A DNA stretch of 64,000 nucleotides from Lumbricus rubellus (Eukaryota > Annelida > Clitellata > Crassiclitellata > Lumbricidae), in NCBI GenBank assembly GCA_945859605.1, contig OX243817.1, positions 22,194,123-22,258,122 on the forward strand, read 5' to 3'. The notes below the pieces were generated by a model. That model was not told the origin of the DNA. It made no database searches and saw nothing but the letters and a program-made list of their open reading frames with translations. Shown one piece after another: positions 1 to 12,800 of the stretch; position 1 is the first letter of the stretch, and every line of letters starts with the position of its first letter. The translations under genes and the position numbers were made by a program.

Positions 1-171
1 CTAACCTCTTAATTCTTTGGAGAGGTTGACTTGCTTGTTCTATGAGCTAGCACCACAATTTCTCAAACTCGATCCTTTACCATCATTGGGCCATTATTGT
101 GGAATTCCATTCACTCCACTCTGCATGGGACTCTTCTTTCTGGATCTCTATCTACATCTACATCTCTATTC

Positions 172-254
172 TTAACCCTTTCCCGCCGGATCGGGTCGCG
201 AGTGACCCGATTAATCCAATAGGTATCGGAACAATTCCGGCGGGAATGGGTTAA
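172..254. mobile_element. Micro piggyBac-like element, 83 bp (Pro/Gly-codon-like GC ends)
   Basis: TTAA at both ends encloses inverted ends CCCTTTCCCGCCGG and CCGGCGGGAATGGG. The TTAA duplication and CCC...GGG termini are piggyBac hallmarks. There is no coding capacity. Confidence 0.6.
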
Positions 255-584
255 GATCTATTTTTTTCTCAGGGTTCTCGCACTGGGAGCGCTAGTGAAT
301 GGCTGTGGTTGTGAGTGGGGCTATAGAAATTACTAATTTCATTACCGTACATTACATTAGTAATTTTATGATGTGAAGTGCAGTTAATAAAATGTGATGC
401 TTGATTCAAGTATATTGGATGTTTATTTGAGTTGATCTGGTGAATAACTCATGAATATCTTCTGAAGAGTTTGTATCCGTGTCGAGTAAGGTTATAGATA
501 TTGAGAATGTGCTTTAGCTTTAATTTTTTAAAATTTATAATCTGACTGGTAAATTGTATTTTAGTTGCACTTTGACTTAAATTC

Positions 585-800
585 TGATTGATTGATTGCA
601 GACTCCCTGTTTTTGGCCGTCAAGATGTTCAGAACCTGAAAACACAGAATATGGTGAGCACTTGAAGACATTGTTTATATGTATGTAAATTTATATATAA
701 ATCTTTTGCTTACTCATAGAGACCTTCTAAAATGATCAATCGATTGAGTGTTTCAATTTTATTGATTGTTTGATTGATTGATTGTTTGATTGATTGACAG
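585..800 (+). repeat. ATTG/TTGATTGA repeats abutting two RGS 3' splice sites
   Basis: ATTGATTGATTGCAG ends the intron before 602. A longer TTGATTGTTTGATTGATTGACAG run ends the intron before 801. The tetranucleotide repeat takes the place of a normal polypyrimidine tract at both acceptors. Confidence 0.7.
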
Positions 801-3800
801 CCGTTTACTTATGCAAGCGGACAATGCAGAACAAGCAGAGGCTTGAGTTGGCAGACTATGAAGCTGAGAATCTGGCCAGACTTCAGAAGATGTTCTCAAG
901 AAAATGGGAGTTCATCTTCATACAAGCAGAAGCTCAAGCCAAGTATGTTCATTTCAGCACAAAGCAACTTGACTAGTGTCATTTTGTTCCAACTTTACCA
1001 ATGACCATTTTACCTATTTTGCATAAAGGTTTATACATGTATACATATGAGCAGTTCTAAAATAGCCCTGTATAAATACAACTCAAAGGCAACTCAACGT
1101 GGTGGCCTAACTGACACTAGGGAGTTCTAAGAAAACGACAAGTTCATGTGTAATTGTGTATACAAATGATATTCGAGTAGCTTTTAGCAGGTCTTGTAAA
1201 GGGCATTCTCAAAGACATGCTAGAAGCAAACAACAATGCCAGGCTTTATCAAAGCACATGGTTATGTTTTTTATTTGATGCTGAGTAGCATATAGTAAAT
1301 ATGATTACACGTTTATTAAGTCTATAGAAATTGTTCTGAAGGGTTCTCGACCTCAGTTTGCAAATAAATTTTTTTCCAGAAGTAGTAAATCAGAGCATCT
1401 ATTTGTAGGGTCAACTGGTTTGTTGAATTGGATGTTTACCTGGCATGTTAAGACCTGTGTTTTGACTGACTCCCATTGTGTTTGGAAGCACTGCCCAGAT
1501 TTCGTTGGGTTTCAATAGAGCTTTAGTAACTGTATTGTGTACCCAAGTAAACTTTTACATGAACAGCAAGTTTGTAAAGTTAAATGAGAAAGTAACCAGT
1601 TGTTTTGTTGTTTCAATGGTGTGTAAAAATGGCACTCTTTGTGAAAGTTGTTTGAACAGTTTTGCTGTCTGTACTTAGTCTCTACAAATATGATTTCAGA
1701 ATGGATTACTTATTTTTAGGGTTGATAAGAAACGTGATAAACTAGAGCGGAAGGTTCTGGACAGCCAAGAGCGAGCATTCTGGGATGTCCACCGTCCTGC
1801 AGTAAGTTACCCAGCATCATTTTAGTGTCAAATTTACTTGGTTCGGTGGAAGTCGGTGGTAATTAGAGTGACCTGTTAGCGAAACCTTACGTTCCTTTGG
1901 GCTGTAATGCAGGTTTCACGAAATAGAGTATCCCCCGTATTAAAAGTATCCCCCAAAATGAGGAAAAGTCGACAAAAACACTTCCGCGTGCTTTTATTTT
2001 TGCAAATTAATTTTCATCTGCTTTGTTTTGAACAATGACACTAACAGGTATGTTTATTCCTACTAGATAATTTGTTTTGCTTTGTTTTTATAGCACTTAA
2101 AACGTTTAAAACACTTAAAAACACTCGGAGACACTAAATAAATTCGAGTTGCCTTTCTCTTGGCATTGCTTAAAGGTCACTTAAAACAGAGTCACTTTAA
2201 ATTTTGATTAGAGTATAATTGTTTTAATTATACACATTTTTCAGAAAATGGGATAGAATGGTTTATCCCCCCGGATAGTCTAGACCGGTTAATTCCATCC
2301 GGGGGGATAGATTAATTCATCCCCCCGGATAGCTTTTGGGGGGATAATCCTTTTCGTGTCACAGGCATTGCAGGTATGATTGTAGATGTTAATACATGTG
2401 GTAGGTGCATTGTGTTTGTCGTGTGCACACCCCAATGCGTTATCCTCGTCTTTCTCTCAAATAAAAACTTGCCTTTTTTCTCCTGGTTGAACGCACTGGG
2501 AGCGCTTCTGAAAAGCTCTTGCTGCAAGAAGCACTTTATAAATGGTCAGATAAGATATTTCAACTACTTGCTTGTGTATGTGCTATGCAGTATGTTATAC
2601 ATGTATATACGGCGATCAATAAAGTATATTGATTGAAGTCATTAAATGATGCCAGATATATAGTCCTATTAATCACTGCTGCTGCCAGGCCAGGCCCTCA
2701 GTTCAAAACCAGTCACTAACATACTGACTCAGTGACTTTATTCGCTTTACCTTTGGTCAGTGCTTTAATCGTGATTCTACATTTTATGTAGGATATGTTT
2801 GCTGGCATTGAAATGTTCAGTTACAATTCAGTAAGCCTGTAGACCACTTTACATTTGTTTTTTCTCCACATGTTTGTATTTTTTTGGTTTTACAGCCTGG
2901 CTGTGTCAATACGACAGAAGTTGATATCAAGAAGACCTGTCGAGTTGTAAAACCACGGCAGATCAATGGCAGGGTAACAGAATGATATTTCCCTCTTTCT
3001 TAAAAAAGACCATGTTCTCCGTTGGCCAGAAACAGCTGTTTAGTTTTAGTTTGTACCAGCCAGAAGGTGGCTGTAATGTGGGGATGATTGTAGGTAATTA
3101 TTAAAATTATCTAAAGCAAGAAAATTCCACGCGATTGACTTAACAAGTGTCACAGAAGTGGACCTAGACACAATATACCCATAAAGAAACAAGACATTTG
3201 CAAGCACAAGGCTTAAAAAGAAATAGAAGTACTCATTTGTTGTTCTGCCAGTTTTGGCTAATCTTCTAGATGCACGATTTTAATTAACCCTTTAATGCCA
3301 AGATGGTAGTAAATGGTACGGGAAATCCTATACCCTCCGGCATTAAAGGGTTAAGTTGACAGTTAATTCAGAGATTTTCCTGCATTGATTGCTTGTTTTG
3401 CGTTTGTAGTTCAACTGAAGGACCTTTTAATTGATTCTGTCCTCATAATTGGATGATTTGTCAATGAAGCAAAACTAATGAGAGTGGTATCTCTGTTTGT
3501 TTAGATTGAACACCTGCGTAAGCAGATGGAGCGAAGGCGAATAAAGGTGTCAAAGGTCGCAGAAAGGTGCGTTTGATTTTTGATTTTTGAAGATAAATCC
3601 AATTTTATAGCAGGCACTCACCTGGTCACCTGGTGCCGTCAGCTACTGGAGCTCTGGCGAAAGCCCTGGTGCATCTTCTCCAGTTGATCCTCTCCCTAGT
3701 CGCCTCTCTTAGTTCCTCCAGTCTCATGCCAGACTTTTCCTGTACTTCATCCAACCATTTCTTCCTTGGTCTTCCGCATCTTCTCCGTCCCTCACCGCAT

Positions 3801-6800
3801 GCCGTCATCAGCTCCTTTTCCAAACCGTTAGATCTCATCACATGGCCGAAGTACCGTATTTTCGCGAATATAACACGCACACGGGTATAACACGCACCCG
3901 AATATAACCCGCTACTTTTTGCGATTTCAGTAAAAATTGAATTATATAAGACGCACCCGACTATAAGACGCACCAATTTTCGTGCATCAAACTACACGTG
4001 ATACTGGAACGTGTACGCTAACGTTCATGTGACTCATACATTATATAATTTTTGCCCGTGTATATTCGTAACTGGTTCAATTAAACGCAAATTAAAATAA
4101 TCTTTTTTTAAATGGAAGATTCCTGCTAAAATGAACGTTTCAATCAAGTCTACTATATTTATAAATATAACGATTCCTTGTAAGCGCGAATTACATTGTT
4201 TCTGATTCTTTGCTGGCACCAGCTAGGTCTTCACAAGGTAAGGTATTCGTCGTTTAAAAATTATAGGCCTAACCTGAAAGGAAGACTTCGACATAGCCGG
4301 TTTCATTAAGCAAAGCGATCTTGTTAAAAGTATTTTTAGTGAATTTAACTATGCGCCAATTGTAATATTTTATCGACAATTCAAGTTATATTGAAACCAG
4401 AATTTATTTAATCAACCCCCACTTCCATATAACCTTAAATTACAAGCATATAACCTACTATCGTGACATGGGGTAATGATGGGGTTAATGCTCTACACTT
4501 AGGCCTAGTATTGGCGTTCTCAATAACGACGGTTTTTGACCAGAAAAAAAATGTTTTTAAAAATCGAAAATTTACGCCTTTATGCCAAGAAAACATACTT
4601 AAGCGTGTATATAAGTGGAAGATTATATTTAAAGTGGGAACGAACGCGCGTTACTTTCACGAACGCATATTCGAATAATCCAAGATGGCGGCCCTTGCGG
4701 AGGTATAGATTCCCGTATAAAATCGCCATTTGCTTGAAGAACTAGTTTTAAATGACGCCAGTTTTTATAAATCTAGCGAATAATAATTGTTTGATATATC
4801 AATTGACGAAAGAAAGTGGGTTTGGCCAGGAAATTCTGACTTTTACACTGGTTCACAGATGGCATTCACGCATTCGCCATGTCACTGCACAGAAGTTGGG
4901 ATGAAACAATTTGGTAATTAGCAAGCCATTCTAGCAAATTTGTACTTCATTTTTGATGCCGTGGACAATATTTATATTTTAATGTGGAAGAGCTAGCGGA
5001 TGACACTAAAAAGGAGGATTAACGACTGTGTGAAAACCGCAAAATTATGCGCTATAACAATTCAAAGCCTTAATTTCCTGAACTCCATACCTGCGCTGTG
5101 CGAGCGATAATACAGAATATTATGTGTTCATTCGTTTATTTAAAATTGAAAACGACGGACAATTACAATTTATATACAGTAATATTTGACTTTTATATTT
5201 AAAGTCAAATAATATTTTTCCCATTTTCAATTGTGATTTTCTGCGGCTCTGACATTTTATGATAATGATGATAAACGAATATTTGTACTGACGTCGGACT
5301 TTACGCCCTGTCATTTCGTCGACGTCCATGCCTCTGCATTGTAAGTAAAAAACCTGTTTACAGCAGTTTCTGACCATGATGTGAAAATAATCTGGTTCAA
5401 AATTTGGCTGTGTAAAATATAATTTGTATAACACGCCCCCGAGTATACCCCGCGGGTGGGGTGCGTGGTTTGTAAAAACTTATATAACCCGCGTGTTATA
5501 TTCGCGAAAATACGGTAGCTCAATTTCCTCCAAGTTGCTGTTTGCTGCAGTGTCTCCTCCCTCTCTATTCCGAGCTCCGCGCGCACCGATTCGTTAGTTC
5601 TCTTCTCCGTCCATGAAATCCTTAGCATCTTTCTCCAAATCCACATCTCACACGCGTTGATTTTCTTTTCCATATCCCGTGTCTTTGTCCATGTCTCGCA
5701 TCCATATAGGACGACTGGGAAGATCAGTGCTCTTACCAGTCTTTTCTTTGTTTCCCTGCTCACGTATTTGTCCTTCCAAATCTTTTCCAGACCGTTCATT
5801 GCCGTTTTCCCCATTGTTACCCTCCTCCTTATTTCCATATCACTTCTTCCATCCTTCTCTATCATAGATCCCAGGAATGTGAAGCTCGATACTACCTCTA
5901 TCGTTTCTCCATCCACCTCAAAGTTTTTGTATGTTGCAGTTGTCATAACCTTTGTTTTCTTTACATTGAAGTATAGTCCCGCCTTTTCGCTTTCCTTCCT
6001 GACTCTTCTTATTAACTCGACTAGGTCGTCCCTCTTACCCGCCAATAATGTCGTATCATCGGCGTACCTCAGATTATTCAGTATTTTCCCCGCTATCCTT
6101 ACCCCCTCTGTTGCCTCCTCCAATCCAGCCCTCCTCATAATTCTCTCGGCATACAGATTGAACAGGAAAGGGGACAAAATGCACCCCTGCCTCACTCCTT
6201 TCCTTATTTTAAATTTCCCTGTGTCACCATATTCAGTTCTTATTACCGCTTCTTGATCCACATAGAGGCCCTGTAGTAGTTTAATCAAATGCTTCGGAAT
6301 TCCCATCTCAATTAGCGTCTGCCACAGTAGTGTATGGTCTATGCAATCAAATGCCTTGCTATAGTCTATAAAACACATATGCACCTGTTGCCCGTATTCC
6401 CTCTGTCTCTCCATAATCCACCTTATGTTGGCGATGTGATCGCGCGTTCCTCGCGCCTTCCTAAATCCCGCTTGGTTGGTTGGTAATTCCCTTTCGATTG
6501 TCTTCTCCATTCTTTTGTGGATTATTTTGAGGAGTATTTTGCTCGTGTGCGATATCATCGCTATCGTTCGATAATTTCCACACTCTCTCGCATCTCCTTT
6601 CTTGAATATTGGTATGAACACGGACCTTTTCCAATCCTCCGGCCACTGCCCAGTTTTCCAGATTTGATTGCATAGTTTTGTAATAGTTCTCACCACTGTT
6701 TCATCTCCCGCTTTTACCAGTTCTATAGGTATTCCATCATGTCCTGGCGCTTTGTTGTCCTTGAGCTGTTTTATCGCCCACTCCACCTCTACCTCCAATA

Positions 6801-9800
6801 TATCTGGTTCGTTCTCAACTTCCTCTATTTTGATGTTTTTTTTCTCGACACATTCATCTTCCATGTACAGCTCTTCCGTATACTCTCTCCACCTTTCCTT
6901 TATCTCCTCCTCATCTCCTATTATCTTCCCATCCTTCGACTTGAGTGAACCCATTCTAGGGCCTGCTGTCTTTGTTATTTCCTTCATCTTTGCGAACAGT
7001 TCTTTAGTTCTTCCTTTCTTTCCTTCTTCCTCCAGTTCTCTGCACATTTCGTTGAGATGGTTTTCTTTATCCTCCCTTGCCTTCCTTTGGAAGGTCTTAT
7101 TCAACGTTTTTACCCTATCCCTGTTCCCTTCCTTCTTTGCTTCTCTCCTTTCTATTGCCACCTCAATGGTCTCTTCGGATAACCATGGGGTAGTTTTCCT
7201 TGATGTTTTCTTTGGTACATGTTTCTCCGCAGTCTCCTGGATCGCAGTTTTCATCTTTATCCATAACGTGTTCGTATCCTGCTCTTCCATTGTATCGTCT
7301 GTCTCTAAGATCTCAAACCTATTCTTTATCTCTACTCTGTATTCTGGTGTTATGCCTTTGCAATCAAAACTGGTCAGTCTTTTATCTCTCTTCATCTTCT
7401 TCAACTTTAGCTGCAATGTAGCCACTATTATCTCGTGGTCTGTTCCGCAATCCGCCCCCGGTCTTGTTCTTATGTCTTTTATCGTGCTCTTCCATCTTTT
7501 GTTCACCACCACGTAGTCGATCTGATTCCGGTGTTTTCCATCCGGTGTCGTCCATGTATAAAGTCTTCTTTTCGGTTGTTCGAACCATGTGTTCATTATT
7601 CTTAGCTCATTGGAAGCACAGAACTCCAGGCACTACTGATTATTATTTGAATTGTATTAGAAATAATTAATTTTGCTATTTTATCGTTGAGCACTGTTAA
7701 TGTTGGTACATGGCATTGATATTTTGGTGAATCTTGTAGGGTTTGACATGCTTATGAATAGCATGCTATTATGCCTTACTCAAAGTGATATTGTGACCCC
7801 AGAACTAATTACCGGGTAGCAACACTCTGTATTGGTTAACATGCTGGATAGTTGGTCAGTTGGATTGAATGTTGGATGGACAGACTGATGGTCAGGAGAG
7901 TCAGATGAATTATATACGAAGAGTTGAAGCAAGGATAATTTGAGTTAAACATGGGAAGGGATTGGATCCTCCAAGGAATAAAAAGTTACATATTGCACTG
8001 ACTTCAAGTCTGATTTTGAAGACTACACATGCACTGTCTGATTGTAATGCACAATGGCTGCTATACCGGCCATTATCCTATATCAAGAGTTCTAGCTGTC
8101 GTAGTGCTCCAATGTTCTATGTCATTTTCAATTATCTGTCCTACCTTTCAGTTATTTGTCCTACCTTTAACTTATTTGTCCTACTGTTCAGTTATCTGTC
8201 CTACTTTTCAGTTATTTGTCCTACTTTGAGCAATACATGGAGTTTGACCCATTCATCACTCCTCCTGAACCTTCCAATCCATGGATATCAGACAACACTG
8301 ACCACTGGGAACAAGAGTCAACCACGTGAGTTGCATTTCATTTTTCATTCTGTCTGCTTAAAAATCATGTGTACACTTATATAAATTTCCGAAATAAATA
8401 AATAAATAAATTAGATAGTCTGAGTACAATTCTTCAATCTTCATCGTTGGTGATTCCATTTCTTTGAGTAGGATTGAGTGATAGAGTCAGTTGAGAGTCA
8501 GCTTATTGTGTATTTTGTTTTTGTGCAATATATTAGATTACATATTTAATTTGTTTATGTTATATGTCACAGACAGGTTTGCATATTTAATTCTTAAGAT
8601 GACTGACACAGTATTATATAATCTTTTTATGAGACTCTGGCTTGACATGATATTTTCTAATTCTGGCTTTGTGCTACATGAGTAGGGAACAGCGCACGCG
8701 TGTAAGATATATCGAACTGTTGGTACTCTTTCTCATCGTTCATTTAGGAAGGACATCCCACAGCGACGTGTTAAGAGATGGAGCTTCTCTGTGAGGGAAC
8801 TGCTTAAGGACACGGCTGGACGTGAACACTTCAGGCGATTTCTTGAGAAAGAGTTCAGCGGCGAAAACCTCAAGTAAATTATATCTTTTCTCACCAAATG
8901 ATAATTGTCTGGCTTCTGAGTGCTGATGTTTTAATTGGAGTTTTTCTCCTGTCAAAACTGGTTGATAGTATTATTACCTTTTCCTTTTTGTGTGTGTAGG
9001 CTGACACACTGTTCTTGGTGCATCTGATAGTTATTACCATTACCTCAAACTTTTTTCTTGTATGCAAGGTTTTATAAAATTTCAGACAGCCAAAATATAA
9101 CCTTTTTGTTTGTCTACATATATGGGTATATAAAACTGGGATACTTTGTCTTGTCATGCTATCTCCCTCTGGTAGCATTGTCATGCTCTAAACCACCGGC
9201 TGTTGAAAATCACTGCTGGTCCCAGATGTACAATAATCAATTGCAGTTTGCCTTACATATCATAAAGATATTTTACACATAATAGAGTTCGCTGACAAAT
9301 GAGCATGGTTGAGGCCATACAGCTGCTTTATAAAATTGAGTGCATTTGCATTTATATAAATTTGCTTTGTGAGCGCAATAAATCAACTACAGTGACTCAG
9401 AAACAGTATCTTCGCCTAAAAGAAATATATCTTGCAAAAGCACAAGTTGCTATTTGGATGTTGACTGCTTGGGAAACGTTGTTTGTTGATTGGTAGATTT
9501 TGGGAGGCCTGCCAGCAGCTGAAGTGCACAGCACAAAAAGATGTTGTCCCAATGGTCGAGGAAATCTACACGTAAATATAACTGATATATGTTTGTTTTT
9601 AATACAAAATCTTTATTTTTTTATTTTTTATTGCATAGATCATACTAGATATTTGGTCATCCTAAGTTGGCTGAATGCAGCCTGGACGATGGCAATATCA
9701 CTTACTGAAATTAAATGAGTCTACATTTTGTATTTAGTGCAACAGGATATATGTTCATTTCATGATAGACTTCAATTCTGCTTCTATTATATATAGTAAC

Positions 9801-12800
9801 GTGCAAAACAGCGATGATGAAATCTTTTGCTGAAAATCCATAGTTTCACCGTAATCAGCAAAAAAATGTGTTCAACTTGATTTAAATAGTTGTACCATTC
9901 GTATCTTCAGTACCTCTGAGATGCTCATGAAATACTGAGGATAGTGTTCAATTTGGTGTATTCTGCAAGTATGATATTCTAACGATGTTTTTTTTGCGAT
10001 ATTCTTAACTATTCTTGTGTGATAATTTGGGACCTTTCTCTCTTTCTGGTCTTTCTCCTCATCTCCCCTGGTCTTTATAGAGACCAGACTCGGATCTTCA
10101 CTGAATAATGCTTTCTGGAAACTCTCCGACACGACACAGTGCTCACGAATGAGCTGGTGCTCTGTGCTTTAGAATTTGGGACTTTACGAGAGTGATTGTG
10201 ATACTTTTGTGTGATGTTCTAGGGAATATTTATCTCCTGCGGCCCGTGATCCGGTCAATGTTGATTGCAAGGTGGCCGAGACTGTCAAGCGTAAAATTAC
10301 ACAAAACCCTGATAGATACTGTTTTGATGAAGCAGAGGTACAGTATGTTCACAATTATTCTTTAATGGTCTGCATTCACTGAACTGTTTTTTTAATTTTG
10401 TTTATTTACGTCTCTTCTACTGCTGAGCAATTGTGTTTGAATGACTTATTGAAGGTCACAATATTTATATTAGCTGTCTACAAAAGCCTCAAACCTGCTG
10501 ACTTTATCTTGCAAGGGGAACACTGGAACCAATTGCCTTACTGTGTGCTTGCAAGACTTTGCCAAACCAAATAATGTATGACATGTAGAAGAAATCCAAG
10601 ACTTGACGAAAAAGTTGCAAAAGTTTCAGTACCAGTGACTTAACTGTACCGACAAGAAAACCAGTTTAACCCTGCTATATTGGTCATCAAAATAGGTGAC
10701 CATACAGAAAGATAGCAACAAGCAGTTGTGTAAACAACAAGCAGTTGACCATTTGACGAGGGTGTGCCAAATTGGAAACCAGTGCAGCTCATTGTTAAAG
10801 GGCTAAAGAAAGAATGAGTGTCAATATCAAAATGATGCAATTAGCATGTTGAAAAGCGAACAAATAATAATAATATATTTTCTTTAATGAAACGCCTGCA
10901 AGACGCACTGCGCTACGCACTGCGCTTTACATTTATAAGTTATGCAGTAATCTTAATTAAACTTATCTACCAACTGAGCAGACAGCTTTGCAATTACAAT
11001 GACGCTAATAGCAGCCTACAAATCAAATCTGCCCAATGAGGGCTCGAACCTGCTACCTCTTGCACTCTTGGCCAGCGTGTTAACCATTACTCTAACGGGC
11101 CCCCCGCCCCAAATATAGCTGTATACTTACCTTTTTATGGGGCGCTTATCAGTGCAGAGCTTTGCCTTTATGAAACCTATCTGAATGAATTCATGTGCTT
11201 ACTTGTGTTAGGACCATATCTATCAACTTATGAAGAATGACAGCTACAACCGGTATTTGCGATCAGACATGTATAAAGAATTTCTGGGAGGAACAAAGAA
11301 AAAGGTAAGTTGATTATCGCTTTTGCTGTGCATAACATTTCACAGTGTAATAGATCTTGGCTATGAAGAAATTGGACTGATACAGTAATATTGGAAAATA
11401 ATAATTATCGAATGAGCAGGGAGCACCTTTAGCTTCAGTATTGAAATCAAACTCTGATTCTTTATTATGTGGAGCAGTGGTTTTCAACTTTTTTGTAGAG
11501 ATGCAGTGCTGTCCAACCTGCGGCGGCCTGTGGGGTGATTTCAAGTGGCACACCCAAGCACGCTAAATTTTTGCACTTTGTATAAAATCTGGCGTGCAAA
11601 GGGTTAAGTTGAAAGGCCCCTTATGACCTAAGTCTTAGAAGCTTTTGAAGTAAAGAAAAAAGTCAGCTGTAGACTTTAACATTTATTGTTTTGACTGATA
11701 TTATAATGGTTGCTGGGGTTTCAACAGCTACCAGTAATGCCAATTCGACAACTAATCTCTTCTTTCTAGGGTTCGGTTCGAGATTGTAGTCTATCAGGAG
11801 ACTGACACATGTTGTCTACTTTTTCTAGTTATAACAGCTTTTATTCCTGTAATCATCTAACCACACCACCATCCCAAACCTTTAATTTCTAGTCAGTTCC
11901 TGAGATGTGCATAAGTCCCTGCACGTCTATAAGTGGCTGTGACCATTCCTTTCGAGCGATAGTCCAATTCTAGTCCCAGTATGAGAATTGTATAAAAATA
12001 AATGTGTGGCCAGACTTTGCGTTAAGTTGAGGTGTGCAAACTGTGGCTGGGTGACGAAATGAAAAATGAAGTGAGTGCAAGGCAGGGATGAATGCCACTT
12101 TATAAGTTTTTTTATAGTGAATAAAGCATGCCGAACATGGCAGTGTTATACAATTATCATTCGCTAATAAATTTCAAGACAGTTAATATTCGACAATAAA
12201 TTTTAGGCATTGCTTTTGAGTTTTCTGTTGTGGCCCTTGGTTTCACGAATTATTGCTTATGTCGCCCATGTTGTCAAAAGGTTGGACAGCACTGTAGTGA
12301 TGGAACCTGTCGCAAAGCGCACAGGAAACTGTTCGCTTGTGATGCAAATTGGCCGACTTGGCCACTTATCTTACATTGTTCCACGGAACCCGAGTTGAAA
12401 ACCACTGATTTGGAACTTTAGGAGTGGTTGGGACATTGACATAGTTTTCGCTATAAAAACAGGAATGACGGTCAAAACTTTGCTCCTTACTCACCTGAGC
12501 TAAATTATTTTTTTCTGCTGCACTAGTCTACATGAAATAATTAAAATTAACAAGTTCTAACTTCTAGACTTGTTCATCATTGATATCATCATCAGAATTA
12601 ACCAGTTGTTAATACTTAAATATTTTCACTACGTGTCACATGAATTCAAACACCAATTGGCTCGAAATTAGAATGGACCATCAATATAGTTGGCACTGAT
12701 TGTAGTTTCAGGTGGCAGAGTACACACACGCACGCACGCAACTGTGTACACACATACTATATTTTCTCTTTCACCTCATTAAGGCCACATTGGAAGCAAA

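Noticed and set aside
5657..7516. Plus-strand frames up to 282 aa, Ser/Leu/Phe-rich
   Set aside because: Antisense shadows of the minus-strand LINE reverse transcriptase frame.
10655..10806. Possible further piggyBac-like element (TTTAACCCTG ... TTGTTAAAGGGCTAA)
   Set aside because: Ends are only loosely inverted and the TTAA is not conserved at both sides.
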